A DNA stretch of 64,000 nt, taken from positions 62,001 through 126,000 of the forward strand of contig CACVBU010001212.1 of NCBI GenBank assembly GCA_902728285.1, given 5' to 3'. Below the pieces are notes generated by a model that worked only from the letters and a program-made list of their open reading frames with translations, ran no database searches and had not been told where the DNA came from. Source of the DNA: Clytia hemisphaerica (lineage: Eukaryota; Cnidaria; Hydrozoa; Leptothecata; Clytiidae). Positions 11,514 through 23,920 of the stretch are shown piece after piece (the first letter of the stretch is position 1; each line of letters starts with the position of its first letter). Made by a program: the position numbers and the translations under genes.

Positions 11514-11712
11514 AGTTGACTCTCTCTAATTCGATCTTCAAGGGGCCAATGATTTTCTTCTAATTAGAGAAAGATTCGGATTATAAAGGTAACTTTAAAG
11601 GGCTTTCCATCTGAGGGGGCCACTGTTTTAGTTCGAATTTACAGAGAAATTCGAATTATGGAGGTTCATCGAATTACGGGGGTTCATCGAATTACAAAGA
11701 GTTGACTGTGCA
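11514..11712. repeat. Tigger/pogo-like MITE
   Basis: CAGTTGACTCTCTCTAATTC at 11514 and its diverged reverse complement GAATTACAAAGAGTTGACTG near 11712 form terminal inverted repeats. CAGTTGACTC-type termini are typical of pogo/Tigger elements (family knowledge). A related terminus appears at 29252-29340. Confidence 0.6.
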
Positions 11713-11847
11713 ATGGGAGCTTTACCCCCTACTAGTCGGATTTGTTAAGTTACTTCAAATTAAGTCCTTCCAGATACTTTCCACTCATATCATCTCGCAC
11801 CATTTGTCTGGAACCTTGTTCATAATCTTAGAGAAAAAAAATTGAAA

Positions 11848-14006
11848 TCATGACATTAAGCAATTCGATGGCTGAGCCTGTTCATCTCTTCTCACGTTGG
11901 TCCCAGGGGTGCGAATATCCACTACTTCACCAAACGGAATCGGAATTCGAGCATGGAAAAATGGATTTTCCAATAAATCGGGATATGATTTTCGGAATAT
12001 TTGGACTCCATCATTAAGTTTAACCATACTGGCTTCTTTTAGTGGACCACGCAATAAATTGTGGACTAGACCGGTTGATTCATGTCGTGAGATTTGACCT
12101 TGTTGTGTAACGCTGCTAATAATATCTTTGATGACGAAATTGTTTCTGTGAAGGGGTTTGATTGTATTTTTCCAAAGTGAGTTCATCTTCCTATAAATAT
12201 ACCGAGATTATTAGATAATAAGATATAGATTTTGTGATACACAAACTATTTTTTCTACTTATATATGTGGTCTGACACAGGACTTTTCTCGGGGCACGCT
12301 GTATTTGGCGAAAAGCAATTGCGCCACAAAATGATAAATCTTGTTGATTTCATTAAAACGCGTCAAATTCTAAGAAACTTGGCTCGTCAATCAAATTCTA
12401 AGAAATTTGGCTCGTTAAAAAATTACCTTATTGACTTGTCATATTTACTTTGATCAGTATTGACGATATGGAATTGATCTATGAAAATCTCCAACACAGT
12501 ACCATCTTCAAACGCAATAGCAGATAGGGTTTCTTTGCCTTTTTCAGCTGGATTGAAAGCTTCTTTTACAGCCTGGTATATCTCGTTTGTGTGACGGGCC
12601 AGGTCGTCAGTTACATGGTCCAATGGTCCCAAAGGATCAACAAACTTTAGGGAAATCTTCACTATGTCATCATATTCTTTCTTATTTATAATCGCGTTGT
12701 GGAATATTTCGTTTTGTTGCATAACAAGTTTGGCTTCCTCTCTAACTTCTGGATGCAAATCGCGAAGAACGTTGATATTAGGGCAAAAGAAGTGCTCGCA
12801 ATAATTATTCTCCAGTCTCTCTAACATGTAGTTATATATCATACATGCCAACGCCGGAACATTTTTGATGTAACCATTATTGCTTCGATCCGCTGGTTTA
12901 CATTTCTGATTGAAAATATTAAACATACTATTCTTAACAAAGAATGAAGTCAATAGTTCTTTCTTTGGTAAATCAGGACGATTTTCTCCAATTTTTGATA
13001 AGAATTTGTAATAATAGCTTTTCACCATAAGGAAGGCCAACTTTTGTTGCTCTGAGAAAAATGAAATGATTGATGCCTCGGCGTTTGACATTGACCAACG
13101 CCACATGAGATCGCCTATAACATGATTTATTGGGTTTGCTTTAGGTATGACATGGCAACCTCCTTCTCGGATTTCTTTTGCTTCATCAACTGTAACAATA
13201 CCGTTTCCAGCTTTCAATAGACTCCCACCCTTGTAAACTTCTGGCCATTGATCACTACAGAACACAGATGCGATATTATCACAAGAAAAGACACAAGCAT
13301 GCGTTTTCCCATCATTATCTTTATAAGTACCATTAACATCAAAGGTGATTGACACTCCATCTTGGTCTAAATCACCCACGCACACCGATTCGACGCCTTT
13401 GAAATTCTCTCTAAATTTCTGACGTAGAACATTTGAATACTTTTTGAAGTATTTTTGAAGCTCATTCTTGAAATCCTCCTTTACTTCAGAGCAAGAAAGA
13501 TAACGAGGCCTATCAACTAAATTTCGGGAATCATTGTTGTTGAGGGTTTCCCTGAAAGGGAATCTTGCCACCATTTTCTTGCCACCAGTATGGTCACCAT
13601 TTTCTTGCGCAAAGAAGGTTTTTAGAAAAACATACTCCTCACTGAGTATGTCAAAAGGATTGACAATGCTGGCAGGGAGCAACAAGACACCAGCCTTACT
13701 TGTAGGACGATGGCAAATCTCACCAATTTCATACATGACATCCCACTCCAATAGTTTATCACCTTTGTTTTTGGACCAACGCGCCAAAGCAGTTCCATCT
13801 TTGCAGCTTCCACGTAATCTCAATGGAATACCAGGAAGAAATGCAGACGTCTTATTCAATTCGTCGATTAAAACTTGGCTTTTTTTACACCATTTTTTGT
13901 CAGCTTCATGAAACGCCATCAAGCTGTGCAATGTGTCCAATATTTTTGAAATGTCTTCGTCAGCTGGTTTTGGGTCGTGAGCTATAACAAAATTTGTAAT
14001 GATCAA
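11848..14006 (-). CDS. cGAS-like receptor (Mab-21 nucleotidyltransferase)
   Basis: Main exon 14006-12427; a probable terminal exon 12190-11848 joins in phase (ATAAG/GTAATT to TATAG/GAAG, a 236-bp intron) giving about 640 aa. The nucleotidyltransferase signature is RGSCKDGT (G66-S67) followed by LLEWDVMYEI, giving metal-binding candidates E87 and D89; D223 in SITFDVNG is the likely third acidic residue. The Mab-21 C-terminal lobe shows MWRWSMSNAE (302-310), matching the family WRxSxSxxE, then the helical bundle. No cysteine-rich zinc-thumb insertion separates this motif from the next helix, unlike vertebrate cGAS. Family knowledge: such receptors sense foreign nucleic acid and make cyclic dinucleotides for STING. 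Ligand and product cannot be read here. ATG 14006 lies just upstream of a possible acceptor (TTATAG at about 13982), so an earlier exon may exist. The last 113 residues match nothing I know. Confidence 0.82.
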
Positions 14007-14079
14007 TTGTTTGAGTTACTAACCTACTTACTCCAAATTATTCAATAAATCTCGGTCGGAATTAGTACGTATCCCGTTA

Positions 14080-14340
14080 ACTCTATTCATAATGGGCTTT
14101 TAGGGGCGGTTTAAAACTAGGGAGGCTGTTCCTGTACCACCCCTTAACTTTTGATCTAGTGGGTCTTTTTGGATGAAATTTGACACACAAGACACATGTC
14201 ATACAAGGTAACTTTTGACAAAATCTTTTTTGATGACGTCAAAGTGGGCAAAAACCGAAAATTTCCTTTGTTCTTTTAGATAGCTATTGTATTCTAGCAA
14301 AGGCTTCAAAATTGCCTGAGTCTAAAATCCTAAAATGCTT
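14080..14340. repeat. Dispersed ~260-bp repeat (copy A)
   Basis: Shares long stretches with 40048-40330 in the same orientation, for example CTGTACCACC, TAACTTTTGACAAAA, TGATGACGTCA and ACCGAAAATTTCCTTTGTTC. The two copies differ by scattered substitutions and short gaps. Confidence 0.8.
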
Positions 14341-14869
14341 ATTTTAACCTTAATTATATGGTTGATTACATTTAGCTTAGATTTGTAAAAGACGAGCGGG
14401 GCGATAAATCCGTAATAGCCCCGCTTTTTTGTAATCGCCCTGATGTAAACAAACATTTCTATTGGTTGAAAGAAAAGTATCGTACGATATTTTGATTGGT
14501 TAACAAAATATCGTACGAAATTTTTAAGCCAATCAAAATGAGAGTGTCAGTCGAATGTTTTTTTATAGTTTCGAATGTTTTTATAAGTTTGTACTAGTAA
14601 TAACATGGTTTAGAGGGTGATTTGGGATTAATAACCCCGAGGTTCATTGAAAACATTATATATAAAATCTTTAAAGCGCCGAATACGGGCTTAGTTAACT
14701 AGGCTAGCTGTACCTAAGCAAGTGGAGAGTACAGAGTCGAGTCGTTTTTTTATAGTTAAGAATATTTTAAGGCTTCGAGGGCTCTCAAACACCGATTTTC
14801 TTTGGAAAATGGACAAAAATAATGTAAAAAATTGCAAAAATAAGAACATTTTAAGAACATCTTTACTCT

Positions 14870-15165
14870 TAGGTGCCAAATAAACACCCCATGCTTGTTA
14901 ATTTTTCGATTCGAATTTTCCTACCCCCCCCGGACCTTATGAGGAACCCCCCCCGTTTATTCATTTTTACAAGAATATTTTCAGTTGGCAAAAAGAACTC
15001 CCCTTATTTTGCTCCAAAAAGCCTGATTTTAGCCTATATTTACCTTATTTTTGGGTTTTCATAAGATACAATTTCCAGCACCCCCCCCCCCCCCCGACAA
15101 TTAGGCCCCCTGTTTATTAAAATTTCGAAACTTTTCCACCCCCCCTCCCCGTTTATTTGGCTCAA
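14870..15165. repeat. C-tract dispersed element (inverse of 37330-37650)
   Basis: Alternates C7-C14 tracts with GTTTATT and AAATTTTCGAAA-type spacers. The internal segment about CTTATTTTGCTCCAAAAAGC appears in reverse complement at 37.48 kb. On the other strand the tracts are G-runs that could form quadruplexes. Confidence 0.75.
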
Positions 15166-16821
15166 AACTCAAAAAGTTAAGAAAATCCGAAGGCTTCAAA
15201 ATTTTTGGATGTTCTTATAAAAAAACAGTTTGAGAAAAAGTAAAATTTCTTATTTTTGTCCCTTAAAAACTTGAAATTTAGTGTTAAATTAGCGCGAGTA
15301 CTTTTTTCCCAGGTTTATTTTTTACGAGACGCTACGCTTAGAATCTTTAGGGGATACTAAAACGAATGGCTTACCAGGTGATGCCATATTTCAATAAACG
15401 TCGCTGGACTTCGTTTTTGTGCTTTAAAATTTCGATCGTCTCTCTTGTTGTAAAGGTAGCAGCATAAAAAAAACACATTCAACTTCTCATAACAACAACA
15501 CAGGTATTTGCGCTTTTATAGACTTTTCACCAATGAAGGTACTTTACAAAAGACCAACGAAGACCTCTGCAATGAAGTTTGATTTATTGCAACACTTCTC
15601 TCATCGTCTTCCCTCTCTCATCAACACTCCATCGCATCAGTAGTCGGTTTAAAAAATCTCAAATGAGAAAAGTACAGACAAATATTTATCTTTCTTAATG
15701 ACTTCCCATTCATATGATTATCTCTTTTTTTTCTTTGATGTTCAAAGGGGGGGGGTTTCATGGTTGGCGGGGGAGCGGAATCGGCCCTTTTTTCGGACGG
15801 AGTGGCGGAATTTGGCGAAAATTTAGACGGAATTACGGAAATTGGGTTCTCTGACGGAGACGGAAAATTAGACAATTTTAGTGCGGAAAAACGGAATTTA
15901 GCAAAAAAATTGGCGGAATTTCGGAATTGGTAAAAGATTTTCAAAATTTGCGGAATTTTCGACAAAAATATTGAATTTCAAAGGAATTTTCGGTGACGGA
16001 ATTTTGGTTCAATTTAAGACGGTGTGACGGGAATTGGTGAAAAAATTGGCGGAATTACGGAATCGGGTACCCCCTGAAACCCCCCCCCCTTCAAAGTACA
16101 GTACAAAGGTACTATTCCTGTAATTCAAAGAAAGTACACACTTTTTTTTTATTGCCCCCGCAGGAGCGTAGCGACGAGGAGGCACTCATAGTTTCACGCA
16201 TAGATATTGGACTGGAATCTCGAAATTTTGTTGTTTTTTTGTGTTTTGTCGCCCAAGCATCCCCGTAGTTAGTCTCTTCCGTAAATGTTCGGTTTTGCAT
16301 ATTTTCATATTACGTTATATGCTATTACCATTATTACATATTACAATTTATTGGCCCAGCGCTAGCGAGTGGGCCTTTAAAGAGAGTGTCACTATTTTTT
16401 TTCCGTGTTTCCTTCTGTGTATCCGTTTTGGTAGAAACGGCGCTTTATATCAGTAACACACTTTTTGCCGTCTGGAGAGGGAAAAGCTTGCGAAAGTCGG
16501 GTACTGGCTAAAAAAGATATATTTTCTGATTTCGCGCTCCTTAAACAACAAACGTTTTCAAAACAAAACAGATACAAGATGGCGGTTGAAGCGAGGAGAT
16601 TGATTTCATGTGTTGATTCTTACTTTCTTGAACATTTTCTTTGCTTTTGGTCAAGAGACTTTCAAACCAAAGAAACTTTGTAGTGATTTTTCTTTGTAAA
16701 CTTTTTCAACATTCTGTCATATGTTATAGTTTTCATAAAGCTTTCTGAGTGAAAATTCTATACCTTAAATCAATTTCTGACTTTCACTTTTAGTTTCTTG
16801 TTTTCAAAAAGACTTGATTCT

Positions 16822-17424
16822 GGAATTTGCTGATGAACACTAAAATGGAGTTCATGTGTAAATTATAGCAAGATTGGAACTTTTTCAATGATACTACGTG
16901 TGAAAATGGTTATTTCTAGATCTGTCTCGTTTAACGAATTGGTGGCTTGATTTTTCAAACTCAACACGGAATTATTTCAAATACCGATTAAATGGAATAT
17001 GGCAATGGAGACTAAAATGCAGCTCATGTGTAAATTTGAACAAGATTGGAACTTTTTCCATGATGCTACGTGTGAAAATGGTTATATATTTCTAGATCTG
17101 TCTCGTTTAACGAATTGGTGGCTTGATTTTTCAAACTCGACACGGAATTATTTCAAATACCGATTAAATGGAATATGGCAATGGAGACTAAGATGCAGCT
17201 CATGTGTAAATTTGAACAAGATTGGAACTTTTTCCATGATGCTACGTGTGAAAATAGTTATATATTTCTAGATCTGTCTCGTTCAACGAATTGGTGGCTT
17301 GATTTTTCAAACTCGACACAGAATTATTATAAATACTAATTTTAAATGGAATATGGACATGGTAAATGTAGACTAAAATGCAGCTCATGTGTAAATTTGA
17401 ACAAGATTAGAACTTTTTTCATGC
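16822..17424. repeat. ~176-bp tandem satellite, about 3.5 copies
   Basis: Landmarks recur at constant spacing: GAATATGG at 16995, 17171 and 17349, and the TAAAATG(C/G)AG words at 16841 and 17013. The middle copies are over 95 percent alike by eye; the outer ones are diverged. Confidence 0.9.
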
Positions 17425-18234
17425 AATGATGTTGTTTCTTATGGAAGTTGAATTTAATGATATTTTGAATTTGATTGTTTACCTTCGGGTAGAAAGTTTC
17501 AAGCTTTCAACATTCAATTTATTTTTGATTGACTACTGTACATTATGTTTCGTTTATTTTTTCACTTCCCTGTTCTAAGAAATGAAGAAAGGGAGAATTA
17601 TCCTTGTCGACTTATTTTTCATTTTATTTTGCTCGACGCAGTAAAATTTTAAATCCTTTGGACATCCCTTTCCTGAAATCTTGTTAAACATTTTTTGGAA
17701 TTTTTGGAAATCTCGAAATTCGCGAAAATCGCGTAAATTTCGCTTTTGCTGGGCCTTCACGCCTAACGGGCTTCTTGTTAGTTTTGATTTAGCTTTGAAA
17801 AGCTGAAGCGAGTGTTATAAATGCAAATTATAACAGTGTATGATATAACACGAATGACAATATTACTTGCGCGCAAATCATCAAAACAAACAAAATGGCA
17901 GACTGGTTATGATGATGAGCTGATTCATTGACTGGAAAAAGTGTTTTGTATGTCAAATTTTGTTTCTTGTCTTTGAAACTGAATACTAAATACTGTAATT
18001 TAGTCAGAAGTTCATTTCAGCAATGATTTCAATTCTTTTTCTGGAATCTTTAAAGAAATTTGCTCAAGTTTTTTAATGTACGTACATTTGATTTGATGTT
18101 TTTGTTCAAACTGTAATTATGGTGTAATTTATCTTTGTCTGTTATTATATCAATAACTAGCTTTACTGTTTATAGAGCTTCTTGAGCTTTAAATACCATC
18201 ATATGGTCGTAACTCGAGAAAGTCCTTCTTAAAA

Positions 18235-21200
18235 GGTGGTCGTTAACAAACTTTTTTTAAAAGTCCAAAAAATTTCAAAATGGAATATCTCAAAAACTAT
18301 TCAATATATATTGTTGAAACTTTGTATGATGGTACTTCTTATTATGTTGTTCTAAAAATAGAAAAAATAATTAAAAATATCAAAGACGGGGGTCATGACG
18401 TCACTTCTAAAAATAGATTCGAAAATCTCTTGGCAGAAAAATCTCAGCAACCAGAAAGAGTTAGCTTTTGATATTTGGTAGTTATGTTACCCTAGTGACC
18501 TTCTGTGATCTGAGTGAAAAAAAAAATTGAAAAAAATAAAATCAGGGGGTAAAAACCCAAAAAACTGTTTTTTATAATTATAAAATCAACAAAACATTTT
18601 TTTAAAAAACTGTTTCACTCAGATCACACCTTTCCATGAGGGGAAGCTGTGTTGAAAATTTCATGCCAATCGGACCATCCAATCCTGAGATATTTCCGCC
18701 AAGAGATCAAAAAACCCCGCTTTTGCTGTTTTGCGTAAACTGGCCTTAAAACTATTTATTGCTGTAAATAAAGGGAAAAAAAGCTTTTAATATGGGATTT
18801 TTGACATATTTCAGTTGAATTTGATGCACTAATCCAATTTTCAATATAAAAAAGAAAGTAAAGCCATTTTTTTTGCATGTGTCAGCAAATTCATGGCTTC
18901 GCGTAGAACCCTGAGATTATACCGCAAACATGCAAAAAAGTTACTTTTGCCTGCGAAAAAGCTAAAAGTTGGTGAAAAGTGATTGAAAAGTATTCCCTGA
19001 CCCTTTCATTGGTTAAAGTAACACATTTTATTGTAGAAAAGCAAATTTCCATCCCCGTTACTTGAAATACAAGCTGCGCTCAAGTCTAGTAAAGAGCACT
19101 TTCACTTTCACTTTTGCGAAAACCCCGAAATGCACCAAAATCAACTATATCACTATCAAAACCCAACTAAAGGTGTATGAATAGTTTCAAGAAGATATTA
19201 TGGACGTTTTTAAAAGTAAATTATCAATTAAATAACTTAAGGTGGTAGTCTACTGAGAAATGGAAAATCATCGAAAAAATTGTCGAATTTTGGTTTTTGG
19301 GTGTTTTGAGATCCTTAGGTCTTTCTGAACATCTCCTGGAAATTTCAGAGAGATATCTTTATTTTTCAGGTCGCAGTGAGCATTTTTGTCCTGCTGGGTG
19401 CTTGAAAAATCGCCCTAGCAACGGAAAAAATCCCGTTGCTAAGGACTTATTTCTTCAATCTCGGTCGGAACATAGCAATGTGATACACCAAAAGAAAGCT
19501 CTTTTTACGCCCTTTTCGAGCGTCAAAATATTATTTTCCGTGGCATTACGTCATCCTTAAAATTAAAGATGGTAGGTTCAGTAGTGTCACACATCAAAAC
19601 AAGCCGAAAAGCAAGCTGTAAGCATGATTCTGCAGATTTCTTGGCAAGTTTTAGATCAAAACTTAATTTCTTTGATGGAAATGATTTGTTTAAATGAAGA
19701 ATAGACCTTACAGAAGCTATAAAGTTGCTGTACATTGGTTATGTTGCTGGATTTCTACGAAAAACATTTAAGTTGCCGCCATTTTGTTTTGAGCATTGGC
19801 GGTGTGCTTTTGGTGGCTCACATAATGTTTTGAAGTGGATTTAAATGTAACTGAGATATTTCCAAGCACAACATGATGTAACAGAGATGGAAATGTGCAT
19901 TATAATGAACTGGACCTAACTTCTGGAGACGCACATTCTCATCTGACACCCGCCACTCATAACAGCCTTCCTTCGGTCAAGCCAGCTCATTGCTCATTGT
20001 CATCTAGTCTATGTGAATAAAAATATGCACACAAAAAGTTTTCATGCCTACAGAGAGTCATGCTGGACTTTCATTTGACACACTTATGTGGCTGTTTTCA
20101 CCCAAATTTGATGTTATCGCAAGATTACCGCAAACTTTGCTATTATGTATACATGACTTTATAGCGCAACATGTTTTTGTTGATTTTTGGATATTTTATC
20201 AATTTTTGTGAAATTTTAACTTTAACTTTAGAAACCTGACTGGTTGGATGAGTATTCAGTGAAGAAATTTTTTGAAAGGAGCTTTCCAGCTTAAAATAAT
20301 ACCCATTTTTGCAGACTTTTGTCTTTTTCCTTGATTTTCTCAAAACGCGTTTCCGGGGGTTTGCTAACGCCTATGCAGGTTTTTCTCGGGATTGAAAAGT
20401 GCTAGCTCCATGAAATTTTCAGGGGTTGTTTCTTGTACCATTTGGCAGAGGATGAGTGAAGAAAAAATTCAAAAAAATCTGTCATTGGTTCTAAATCTCA
20501 AAAATCACGTTTTTTAGGTTCCAGACCCCCTGGAAAATAATTATGAATTTTTTTTTCACTCATCCTCTGCCTTTGATGAATACCAACCACCATACCAAAA
20601 ATCTTTTGCTAAAACGTTTTAGAAGTCTTTAAAAACCTGTATGGAGAAAACTATAGTATGTAACCCCCTGGTCGGTATCACCCCCGTCTGTGCTATTTTT
20701 AGAATTTTTTTTTCATATTTTGCATTGTTAATAGTTTTACTACCATTGTGGAAAGTTTCATTGAGATATCTTAGATATTTCAAAAGTTATTACAAAAAAA
20801 GTAAAAAAATGACTTTTTCCATTTCTCAGTAGACTACCACCTTAAAAAGAGAGAGAAAACAGAAGAAACGTTTCACATACCTGTCACACATTTGTGGCGT
20901 TGAAATTTGATCCCAATGGGGATTTTTTATAGGAATATCGATTTTTTATAAGAAACACTTCTTATAAATATCAATGTTTTATAAGAAACATTTTTTATAA
21001 GAATATCGATCTTTCCAGTTAGGGTTAGGGTTGGAGCCCGAAACAATAGCATAATTATACTAATTATGTTATTAATGATGTAATCTTTACTATACGAGAT
21101 TTTTCCTTGACCGCCCTCCTTACTACAAGAAAATAAGCCATGAAACAGTTATTCCCTTTACCAAAAAACCACACTTGAAATTTGACAAGATTCAAGATGG

Positions 21201-21553
21201 CGGGTTTGTTTTGGTTGTCTTAAATCCGGAACTATTAACAGTACCGGTGTAAAATTTTCCGGAAATGTTCCTTGTGGCTCTAAGTAGCGACGGTAAAAAT
21301 TTGGAGTCGCTCCAAGGACCAGAAGAGCGAATATTGCGGTTTTCGTGACGGGCGGCGGGGTGGGCGTTTAGGGCGGACCGCAAGATCTGCTCAGGTAGGT
21401 GTCTAAAGACCTAAATTTTTCCACTTTCCTCTTCTCTATATCAAATAAAATCTTTGGGATATTGTTTAGTAAGGTTCAAACTTTAGTTTAAACCAAAAAT
21501 TGAAAAATCGACCCAAACAAGATGATCCTATCTCAGAAGTGTTAACGACCACC
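18235..21553. mobile_element. Outer GGTGGT-terminus TIR element, ~3.3 kb, hosting a nested element
   Basis: GGTGGTCGTTAACA at 18235 is inverted as TGTTAACGACCACC ending at 21553. The right end is followed directly by TTAA; the left flank has TTAA two bases further out. A 120-bp hairpin (GTGATCTGAGTGAAA / TTTCACTCAGATCAC, 18507-18627) lies inside. No transposase frame is seen. The ends resemble those of the nested element at 19241-20841, so both probably belong to one superfamily. TTAA targeting suggests a piggyBac-like element (inference). Confidence 0.6.
19241..20841. mobile_element. Nested TTAA-flanked TIR element, 1.6 kb
   Basis: Termini GGTGGTAGTCTACTGAG...TTTTCC (19241 on) and the reverse complement ending at 20841 match over about 29 bp. 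Both ends abut TTAA (19237-19240 and 20842-20845), a precise target-site duplication as made by piggyBac-type transposases. An internal hairpin at 20447-20572 (CAGAGGATGAGTGAAG... inverted) parallels the hairpin of the surrounding element. No protein frame is convincing, so it is probably non-autonomous. Confidence 0.8.
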
Positions 21554-21605
21554 TTAACTTTTTAAAACAAGATACCGGCAAAGTACAAAAATGTTGAATG
21601 TATGC

Positions 21606-21816
21606 ATTATGGCCATATGTAAAGTTGAATCCAAAAGTGCGGTTGAATGAATGTTGAATGTCATTCAATGTAAACAAACTTTTTCTTTTGGTATTCAAAA
21701 TAGATTTAGCTCACTTAGAGTTTTTTCAGTGTGGTGAAATCTATTTCAAAAACCTGAAAAAAGTTTGTTAACATTCGTTTAACTTTACATATGCGCATGT
21801 AGGCGCATATTCAACT
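21606..21816. repeat. Hairpin MITE
   Basis: CATATGTAAAGTTGAA and AATGTAAACAAACTTTTTC on the left are inverted on the right (GAAAAAAGTTTGTTAACATT, TTTAACTTTACATATG). Confidence 0.7.
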
Positions 21817-23580
21817 TTTTCTAAATAACTTACGCTCCAGTGGTTTGGTGAAATAGCTCCAATTCTGGTTTTCCAAGTTAGGAGGGACCTTCCCGAAGGC
21901 ATTTAACGGTGGTTAGACTAGATAAACAGACATTCATACGGAAACATAATAAAGTCTAGCTTCCTGGAGGCACGTCTCTTCATTGTCTGCGCTGCGATCA
22001 TCTTAATGGCTTCGATCCTTTCAGCTTGGAGAAAAGATTGCATCATGAAAAAGTTCTATCAGTTAGGAACATTTGGCGAGTTCCTGTACGCGGCCGCAAT
22101 CAAAAAAATCATAACGTCACTCAATAAAAAATTGCGTTCGTGTCTTTTCGCACTTTTTTAGCCTAGACGATGTAGCAAACATAGTAAGTATAAGCACACT
22201 GTGCTTTTGATTGGCTGAAAATATCTTTTGCGTCGGAAAAACTTTTTCAAACTTTCAGCGATGATTGATCAAACTGTTACAATGAAAATTATCCAGCGCA
22301 TTTTTTATCTTCTTACCTTCTTCATCTTTAATGAAGCACTCAAAGTTTACTGAAATTAAGCACATAAGATATTCTTATAATTAATGATATTCATTTAAAC
22401 ACGCTTCGTTATGCGCTGCGGTGGAGTGCATGACGTAACTCGCGCGGCAACTAACTCGCCTTCTGTTGGAAGATCATATTGGGCGTGTTGGCGTTACCAC
22501 CCTCGAAGCAGCGAGCGCCTTTGTCTTTCCGCAACTCTTCGAGCACCTCACTAAAAACCGGGATTTTTTATCTCGTATCTCGTTAATTGCGTAGAAAAAA
22601 CGCGGGTGACGTCTAGTATAGGCTACATTTTAGATGGCCTTAACAATAGATCCAAAAGGGCGCCATAATCTTGGAAGATAATTTGTTTTGGTCTCCGGCT
22701 TTGGGAAGTAGCAATGTTTTTGGTTGTTTTCAATGGAAAATGGTAAGAAACTTAAGTTTACAAGTGTCATTTAGTTTTTGCTGGCTTATAGAATGGCAGG
22801 ATCCTGGATGGTTTCCCTAACTGTCTATGCACTTGAAAAAAAATTGAAGCGCATTTCAACTTTTCTCGACTGTAAGTCTGAATAGACCACAATGGCATTC
22901 CTTTATTTTTCTTTTGACCAACAACATAGAAGATTTTGCTTGAGAAGTGCAATCACAGCGTACACAAGAGGAGCCCAGGCCTTAACTAGGATTGGTTTCT
23001 ATTTCACCCAATTTAAGATGGCGCAGAACTTTTTGATAAATTTTATACGTAGTATTCTCTTGACTATTGTTTATTAGGCAAAGTAGCAATAGAGAATTGT
23101 TGAAATATAGCAGTCAATGAAAAAAGCAAGCTATTTCGGATTGGTTGCCTTGTTGATTTATTCACCGCTATATATTTTGCCTACACTCTAAGATGTCTGC
23201 GGCATTATCAGAAAAGGTCTATTGTGAATTATAATCATGACATATATTGTTGTAAGAAAGAAACTGGGAGAAAAAAACAAACAGGAGATGTGAAAACCAG
23301 TAAGCTAATGATACCATAAATTTTTGAAATATATATTTGAGAAGCTTTTCCTTAAATTTGATCAAATTATCAAGCTGTATGAATTCTTCAAGTATTGTGT
23401 TAATGGAATATATATTTCTTTTCAAGCATATGCCTCAATCAATTAATCAATCATTCAATAATTAAATCAATCAATTATTTCTGATTATTTTTACTGCTTT
23501 AAATCTTTAAAGCATTAAAAGCTTTATAAGTGCATGACATTATCTTCTGCGTGGGCATTTAGTGAAAGCTATGACTAGTA

Positions 23581-23920
23581 ATAAGAATGGTGTAAATCCA
23601 TTTTATCATGGATATTCTTAACTTTTTTGGAAAGATCATCCTGAAATATTCTTACAGCATTCTTAGGTTAGCATCCTAATTCAGACTAGATTTAACATTT
23701 AGTACAGACGTCTAGCATAAAATGACATTTTTTGTGAAAGGAGTGTGAGCCTTGCCTTACTTGGGGGGCAATTGACAATTTATAATTGAAAATGCTCTAA
23801 AAATAGCATTCTTAGCTTGGTAGCAAAATTCCATGATGATGATATTCTTAGCATTATTCTTAATTTTTTGGCCATTTTTATCATGGACATTCTTGTAAAG
23901 TGTATTCTTATAAAAAAACG
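23581..23920. repeat. Dispersed ~340-bp repeat (copy A; copy B at 58685-59010)
   Basis: Shared landmarks in the same order: TCATGGATATTCTTAAC, ATTCTTACA(G/A)CATTCTTAG, GATATTCTTA(G/C)CAT, TTCTTAATTTTTTGGCCA and ATTCTTATAAA. Confidence 0.8.

Larger units (their letters stand above)
8173..11847. other. Upstream flank of homeobox gene; AT-rich, MITE-bearing
   Basis: No coding sequence is recognised. Contains the inverted-repeat elements at 9268-9380, 9457-9824 and 11514-11712. The stretch 9900-10080 carries diverged copies of the AAAAAGTTAAGAACAT motif, which recurs at 14.8, 34.2, 37.8 and 38.7 kb. The homeobox promoter should lie just above 8172, but no distinctive core element is evident. Confidence 0.5.
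14007..18234. other. Gene-free repeat-rich stretch
   Basis: Positions 14080-14340 hold a dispersed repeat, also at 40048-40330. 14870-15165 is a C-tract element. 15770-16060 is low-complexity sequence built from ACGGAATT-like words. 16822-17424 is a 176-bp satellite. Open frames here look like by-products of repeats. No gene is supported. Confidence 0.5.

Noticed and set aside
13534-13911. 125-residue + strand frame
   Set aside because: Antisense shadow of the cGAS-like receptor exon.
15621-15965. 114-residue minus-strand frame
   Set aside because: Falls in low-complexity ACGGAATT repeats; composition is repeat-driven.
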